Assembly: GCA_029265355.1 (NCBI GenBank)
Contig: JAJUJL010000005.1
Coordinates: 104,339 to 168,338 of the forward strand
Source of the DNA: Chloroflexota bacterium
GTDB taxonomy: Bacteria; Chloroflexota; Anaerolineae; Anaerolineales; UBA4823
DNA length: 64,000 nucleotides
Direction: 5' to 3'
Shown one piece after another: positions 60,967-64,000 of this stretch; within the stretch, counting starts at the first letter, position 1, and every line of letters starts with the position of its first letter. The position numbers were made by a program, and so were the translations under genes. A model generated the notes under the pieces. That model was not told the origin of the DNA. It did not search any database and worked only from the letters and a program-made list of their open reading frames with translations.

Positions 60967-61971
60967 TCAAGTGTACCGCAATATCACCTGTATGCAAGCT
61001 TCTGGGGTGTGGTCGAGCAGCTCAAAAGCCTGCAGCGCCTGGTGGAATGGCGCTCGCTGGGTGATCCAACGGGAGGGGCGCACCGCGCGTAGCATATCCC
61101 AGGCGACTGAGAAACGCCGCTCTTTCGTCCAGCGCCCGGAAAACTGCGGATCGATGGTGCTCACCTGACTGCTGACCAGGCGGATGCGGCTGCGGTGAAA
61201 GTGACCGCCCAGGTCCAGCCCGGCGCGCTTGCGCCCATACCAGGAACCCACCACCACTCGCCCAGAGAAACCGGTCGCCTTGATCGCCTGCTCCAATGCG
61301 GCGGGTGTTCCGCTCAGCTCAAAGCTCAAATCGGCGCCGCCGGGGAAGGCCCTGGTGGGCATGCCCGGCTCGGAGGGGTCCAGGCTGGCGTGCGCCCCAG
61401 CAGAAAGCGAAGCCTGCCGCCGCGCCGGCAACGGATCAAAACTGGTGAGCTGCGCCAGGGGAAAATATGCCAGCAGCGCGGTGGTGAGCAGGCCGACCAC
61501 ACCTTGCCCAAAAATGGCCACCCGTTCCCCGATGCGCGGCTGCCCATCCATCACCAAATTCACGGCGGTTTCCATATTGGCGAGAAATACGGCATCCTCA
61601 ACCGAGATATCCGGGGGCAGCGGGATCAGGCTCTGCGGGGAGCAATTGAAGGCGCTCTCATGGGGATGGAAGCTGAACACCAGGCGATCGATCCACTCGG
61701 AGGGCACGTCGCTGCCGGTTGCCGCGACCCGACCAACCAGGGAATAGCCGTATTTGAACGGATAGGCGCTTTTTTTCTGCAGTTCGGGAATGCTCTCATC
61801 CAGCGGCAAATCGTCTGGAAACTGCCCACGGTAGATGAGCAGCTCCGTGCCGGGGCTGATGGCGCTGAGCAGGCTGTGCACCTGCACCTGCCCGGCAGCA
61901 GGGTCTGGAAGTTCTTCATCCTCCAGGCGAACCCTGCCCGGCGCGCTGAAGATCAATGCCGTCCTTTTCAT
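60967..61971 (-). CDS. BchC-like medium-chain dehydrogenase
   Basis: A 334-residue zinc-alcohol-dehydrogenase-like (MDR) protein. Its start (LLSAISPGTELLIYRGQFP) resembles the bacteriochlorophyllide dehydrogenase BchC subgroup, and the Rossmann motif is GQGVVGLL. The canonical GHE catalytic zinc motif and the structural-zinc cysteine lobe are not visible. The start at ATG 61971 overlaps the reductase stop by 4 nt (ATGA); the ORF-track start is 61992. No photosynthesis genes are present. It may reduce or oxidise a side chain in the cluster product. Confidence 0.83.
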   Translation of the reverse strand: MKRTALIFSAPGRVRLEDEELPDPAAGQVQVHSLLSAISPGTELLIYRGQFPDDLPLDESIPELQKKSAYPFKYGYSLVGRVAATGSDVPSEWIDRLVFSFHPHESAFNCSPQSLIPLPPDISVEDAVFLANMETAVNLVMDGQPRIGERVAIFGQGVVGLLTTALLAYFPLAQLTSFDPLPARRQASLSAGAHASLDPSEPGMPTRAFPGGADLSFELSGTPAALEQAIKATGFSGRVVVGSWYGRKRAGLDLGGHFHRSRIRLVSSQVSTIDPQFSGRWTKERRFSVAWDMLRAVRPSRWITQRAPFHQALQAFELLDHTPEACIQVILRYT

Positions 61972-62681
61972 GGATAGTTCAGCCTTCCCCACACCACCAG
62001 GTCTGCACCCAGGCGGGTAAACTCGAGAGGATCGAGGCGCGGCAGCGCTGGCATGAGATCATCTCCCGGATGCGCCAAGGGGCTTTCCACGGCGCTCAAC
62101 CCGCCAGCAAAGAAAGGCGCCAGGGTAATTACCGCCTGGTCAACCAGTCGGCTCGCCAAAAAGCGGGTGATGACCTGCGCTCCGCCTTCCACCATCAGGC
62201 TGAACACGCCGCGCTGCGCCAAAACCCGCAGTAAGTCGGGCAGTGAGACGCCGCCCACACCAGCCGGCAGAGGCAACACTTGCGCACCGAGCATTTCCAG
62301 ATGTTGCTGCTGAATTTTATCAGTGTCTGGCAAACATGCGATCCAGGGTTTGCGCCTGCCGGAGAGCAGGCGCGCGCTGAGCGGCATGCGCAGGCGACTG
62401 TCCAAAACAACCGGCTGGGGGTCTGCGCCCTCAACCAGGCGAACGGTCAAGCGAGGATCATCGGCGAGCACGGTACCGATGCCGACCAATATCGCGTCGT
62501 GCATGGCGCGCAGTTGATGGGTGAGGCGCTGCGTCTCCGGCGAGCTGATCGCCAGCGGGGCGCCGCGGCTCAGGGTCAGGCTACCATCCAGGCTCTGGGC
62601 ATAACTCAACGTGACCAGCGGCCTGCCGGTCAGGCGAGTGTGCTCTTCAGCTAGAGAGAGAAGCTGCTCAATCGCTGGCAT
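61968..62681 (-). CDS. RibD C-terminal-type reductase
   Basis: A 237-residue stand-alone reductase of the RibD C-terminal/dihydrofolate reductase-like fold. VTLSYAQSLDGSLTL, HDAILVGIGTVLADDPRLTV and MVEGGAQVITRFL are typical. In riboflavin synthesis such enzymes reduce the ribosylamino-pyrimidine. The deaminase half of RibD is absent, as in archaeal and fungal enzymes. It overlaps the GTP cyclohydrolase gene by 14 nt, so they are translationally coupled. Confidence 0.9.
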   Translation of the reverse strand: MPAIEQLLSLAEEHTRLTGRPLVTLSYAQSLDGSLTLSRGAPLAISSPETQRLTHQLRAMHDAILVGIGTVLADDPRLTVRLVEGADPQPVVLDSRLRMPLSARLLSGRRKPWIACLPDTDKIQQQHLEMLGAQVLPLPAGVGGVSLPDLLRVLAQRGVFSLMVEGGAQVITRFLASRLVDQAVITLAPFFAGGLSAVESPLAHPGDDLMPALPRLDPLEFTRLGADLVVWGRLNYP

Positions 62682-63336
62682 GCCGGCTGCCGTTCCCGTT
62701 TCTGGGGTGGTCGTGCAGACTGGCAGATATGGAAGCGATGTCGAGCAGGTGGTCCATGCGTTGCACTTTGGTAATCAGGTAGTTCGCGTTGTCGGCATAG
62801 ATGGTGGCTTCCACCGGCACGCGGTCAGTGACCGGCACACCCAGGGCGGCTAGGTTTTCGATCTTGCGCGGGTTATTGGTCAACAGGCGCACAGAGCGCA
62901 CGCCCAGATCGCGCAGCATCAATGCCGCCACGGTGTAATCGCGCTCGTCTGCCTGGTGACCCAAAGCCAGGTTGGCTTCCACGGTGTCATAACCCTGGTC
63001 CTGCAAGTTGTAGGCGCGCAACTTGTCCAACAAGCCGATGCCGCGCCCTTCCTGGCGCAGGTAAACCAGCACGCCTTCGCCAGCCTCGGCGATCATCTGC
63101 ATAGCGCGCTCGAGCTGCTCGCCGCAGTCGCAGCGCCGCGATCCAAGCACATCGCCGGTAAAACACTCCGAATGCAAGCGCACCAATACGTTTTCGCGCT
63201 CAGAGACATCCCCCATCACCAAAGCCAGGTGTTCTTTGTCATCGTAGTTGTTGGTGTACAGGCACAGAGTAAATTCTCCGTAACGGGTGGGGACACGCGC
63301 GCAAGCCTCACGTTTTACATGTACGTCACTCATCAT
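62668..63336 (-). CDS. GTP cyclohydrolase II
   Basis: A 222-residue RibA-type enzyme that opens GTP to a 2,5-diamino-pyrimidine phosphate. The zinc cysteines are in HSECFTGDVLGSRRCDCG, the GTP-binding and catalytic segment in YLRQEGRGIGL, and LLTNNPRKIENL is the usual end motif. It lacks the RibB synthase domain of the common RibBA fusion. ATG 63336 follows AAGGA by 6 nt. It may serve riboflavin synthesis, a pterin-like product, or both. Confidence 0.93.
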   Translation of the reverse strand: MMSDVHVKREACARVPTRYGEFTLCLYTNNYDDKEHLALVMGDVSERENVLVRLHSECFTGDVLGSRRCDCGEQLERAMQMIAEAGEGVLVYLRQEGRGIGLLDKLRAYNLQDQGYDTVEANLALGHQADERDYTVAALMLRDLGVRSVRLLTNNPRKIENLAALGVPVTDRVPVEATIYADNANYLITKVQRMDHLLDIASISASLHDHPRNGNGSRHASD

Positions 63337-63371
63337 ACCCCGTCCTTCTTCAACGGGCACAAGAAATGCAC

Positions 63372-63710
63372 TTATTTCGCTGGTTTATCCCGCCAAAGCA
63401 AAGCTATTAAGCCGACCTCGATCAGCTTGGTGAAATAACCCATCATCCCCGCTGGCCAGGATTTTTCGCCGATGGCGACCCAGGCCAAAATGGTTACTGC
63501 AGTATACCCCATGAAAGCCCACTTCACCAGAGAGCGGTTATCCTTCGCAAAGGGGAGCGGTAAGAAATATGCGGCCAGCAGCGCGAGGAAGCCAAGCCCA
63601 TTGAGGATGAAAATTGGATCGGGAAAAAGCAGGCTGAAGTGAATGCCAGCAGTGGCGATCGTGAGCAGGATAATGGCCATTTTTGCAGGGCTGAGGGGTG
63701 AATTATTCAC
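63372..63710 (-). CDS. Small four-TM membrane protein
   Basis: A 112-residue protein with four membrane helices (about 12-28, 33-52, 65-80 and 90-106) and no charged catalytic motif. No family is recognised. It starts with GTG and GGAGAT upstream. It is the first gene of the leftward unit, 35 nt before GTP cyclohydrolase II, and could be unrelated to the cluster. Confidence 0.65.
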   Translation of the reverse strand: MNNSPLSPAKMAIILLTIATAGIHFSLLFPDPIFILNGLGFLALLAAYFLPLPFAKDNRSLVKWAFMGYTAVTILAWVAIGEKSWPAGMMGYFTKLIEVGLIALLWRDKPAK

Positions 63711-63860
63711 GGCGAATCTCCATAAACTTACTCAAACTCATCTTAATTTTGCCGAAGTTTACCATTAATTACCCTGGGCGCGCTGTGTATTAATACGATT
63801 CCAAGCATAGGCTGGATGTATGCCACAGCCTTCTGCCTGCGTGCAGGGTGAAAATTGAAT

Positions 63861-64000
63861 TCAACCGGAAATGGGCTGGCGGGCGCTTGCGATCAGGCGC
63901 TGCGCCTCCTGGCGCACGAGCTGCATCAAAGCTTGCGGGTCGTTGGGCCGATCGGCAGCGCGCAGAGGCTCGCCATAGGTGACGCGGTTTTTGACCGTGT
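63861..64000 (-). CDS. Probable lysophospholipid (PlsC-type) acyltransferase, C-terminus only
   Basis: The last 46 codons of a minus-strand gene enter from the right edge. The segment TVKNRVTYGEPLRAADRP resembles the strand near the end of 1-acylglycerol-3-phosphate acyltransferases (VTYGEP), followed by a C-terminal helix rich in Gln and Arg. The catalytic HxxxxD would lie outside the window, so the assignment rests on this short motif. The 150-nt gap to the next gene shows no clear feature. Confidence 0.5.
   Translation of the reverse strand, partial: TVKNRVTYGEPLRAADRPNDPQALMQLVRQEAQRLIASARQPISG

Noticed and set aside
1-64000. CRISPR arrays, tRNA and rRNA genes, transposases and phage genes
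   Set aside because: No regular direct repeats with spacers, no cloverleaf-like sequence and no transposase or phage structural motifs were found on reading both strands.

Overview
This 64 kb window is bacterial, densely coded and moderately GC-rich, with frequent GTG and TTG starts and many 4-nt start/stop overlaps. It has no rRNA, tRNA, CRISPR array or intact insertion sequence. The gene content points to a member of the Chloroflexota, probably class Anaerolineae. The main clues are several LysM-M23 lipoproteins, DUF2089 and DUF4097-type envelope genes, an ECF transporter with a fused double ATPase, and GAF-PP2C-HATPase regulators. That placement is an inference from gene families, not a phylogenetic result.

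Layout. 0.4-6.3 kb (+): GH13 glucosidase, methyltransferase, BtrH-like protein, ArsR-DUF2087 regulator, two small membrane proteins and a pterin dehydratase ending at a clear terminator. 6.3-11.5 kb (+): a TetR-controlled drug/lipid-type ABC exporter operon. 11.6-13.7 kb (+): PfkB kinase and M20 peptidase. 13.7-25.3 kb (-): one long unit starting from a good promoter and a foldable leader, holding SAM hydroxide adenosyltransferase, ECF transporter (A-A fusion, S, T), PP2C/HATPase phosphatase, STAS protein, GH36 alpha-galactosidase, ADP-forming acyl-CoA synthetase and a membrane protein. 25.4-29.4 kb (+): a thiol-redox and sulfur island with an ECF sigma factor, zinc-finger anti-sigma factor, zinc ribbon, a two-domain protein disulfide oxidoreductase, glutaredoxin, NifX-like protein, TlpA-like thioredoxin, OsmC and rhodanese. 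29.4-40.1 kb (mostly -): MFS permease, a LysM protein (+), a DUF2089/DUF4097 operon sharing a short helical module, and three tandem LysM-M23 lipoprotein paralogues. 40.4-47.7 kb (+): FtcD, M23 lipoprotein, CapA-like protein, dCTP deaminase, aminotransferase and HAD-like protein. 47.7-58 kb (-): PspC, threonine synthase, a DNA methylase remnant, ComEA-like protein, S1-domain protein, 7TM-GAF protein, GNAT, PNP, threonine aldolase, RluD and LspA. 58-63.7 kb (-): an eight-gene set built around GTP cyclohydrolase II, a RibD-type reductase, a PTPS-family protein, a BchC-like dehydrogenase, a glycosyltransferase and a methyltransferase. The right edge holds the C-terminus of a probable PlsC acyltransferase.

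The strongest unusual signal is in the redox island. The oxidoreductase reading frame is interrupted by a single in-frame TGA exactly where the first cysteine of the C-terminal CPYC active site belongs. The same frame continues to a normal end, and a hairpin starts 11 nt after the TGA. This reads as an unannotated selenoprotein with a U-P-Y-C redox centre. Gene callers split it into two ORFs.

Other points of interest are the pterin-like cluster with a Cys-to-Glu PTPS, the envelope operon whose proteins share one portable C- or N-terminal helical module, and a possible structured leader RNA in front of the SAM hydrolase/ECF transporter operon.
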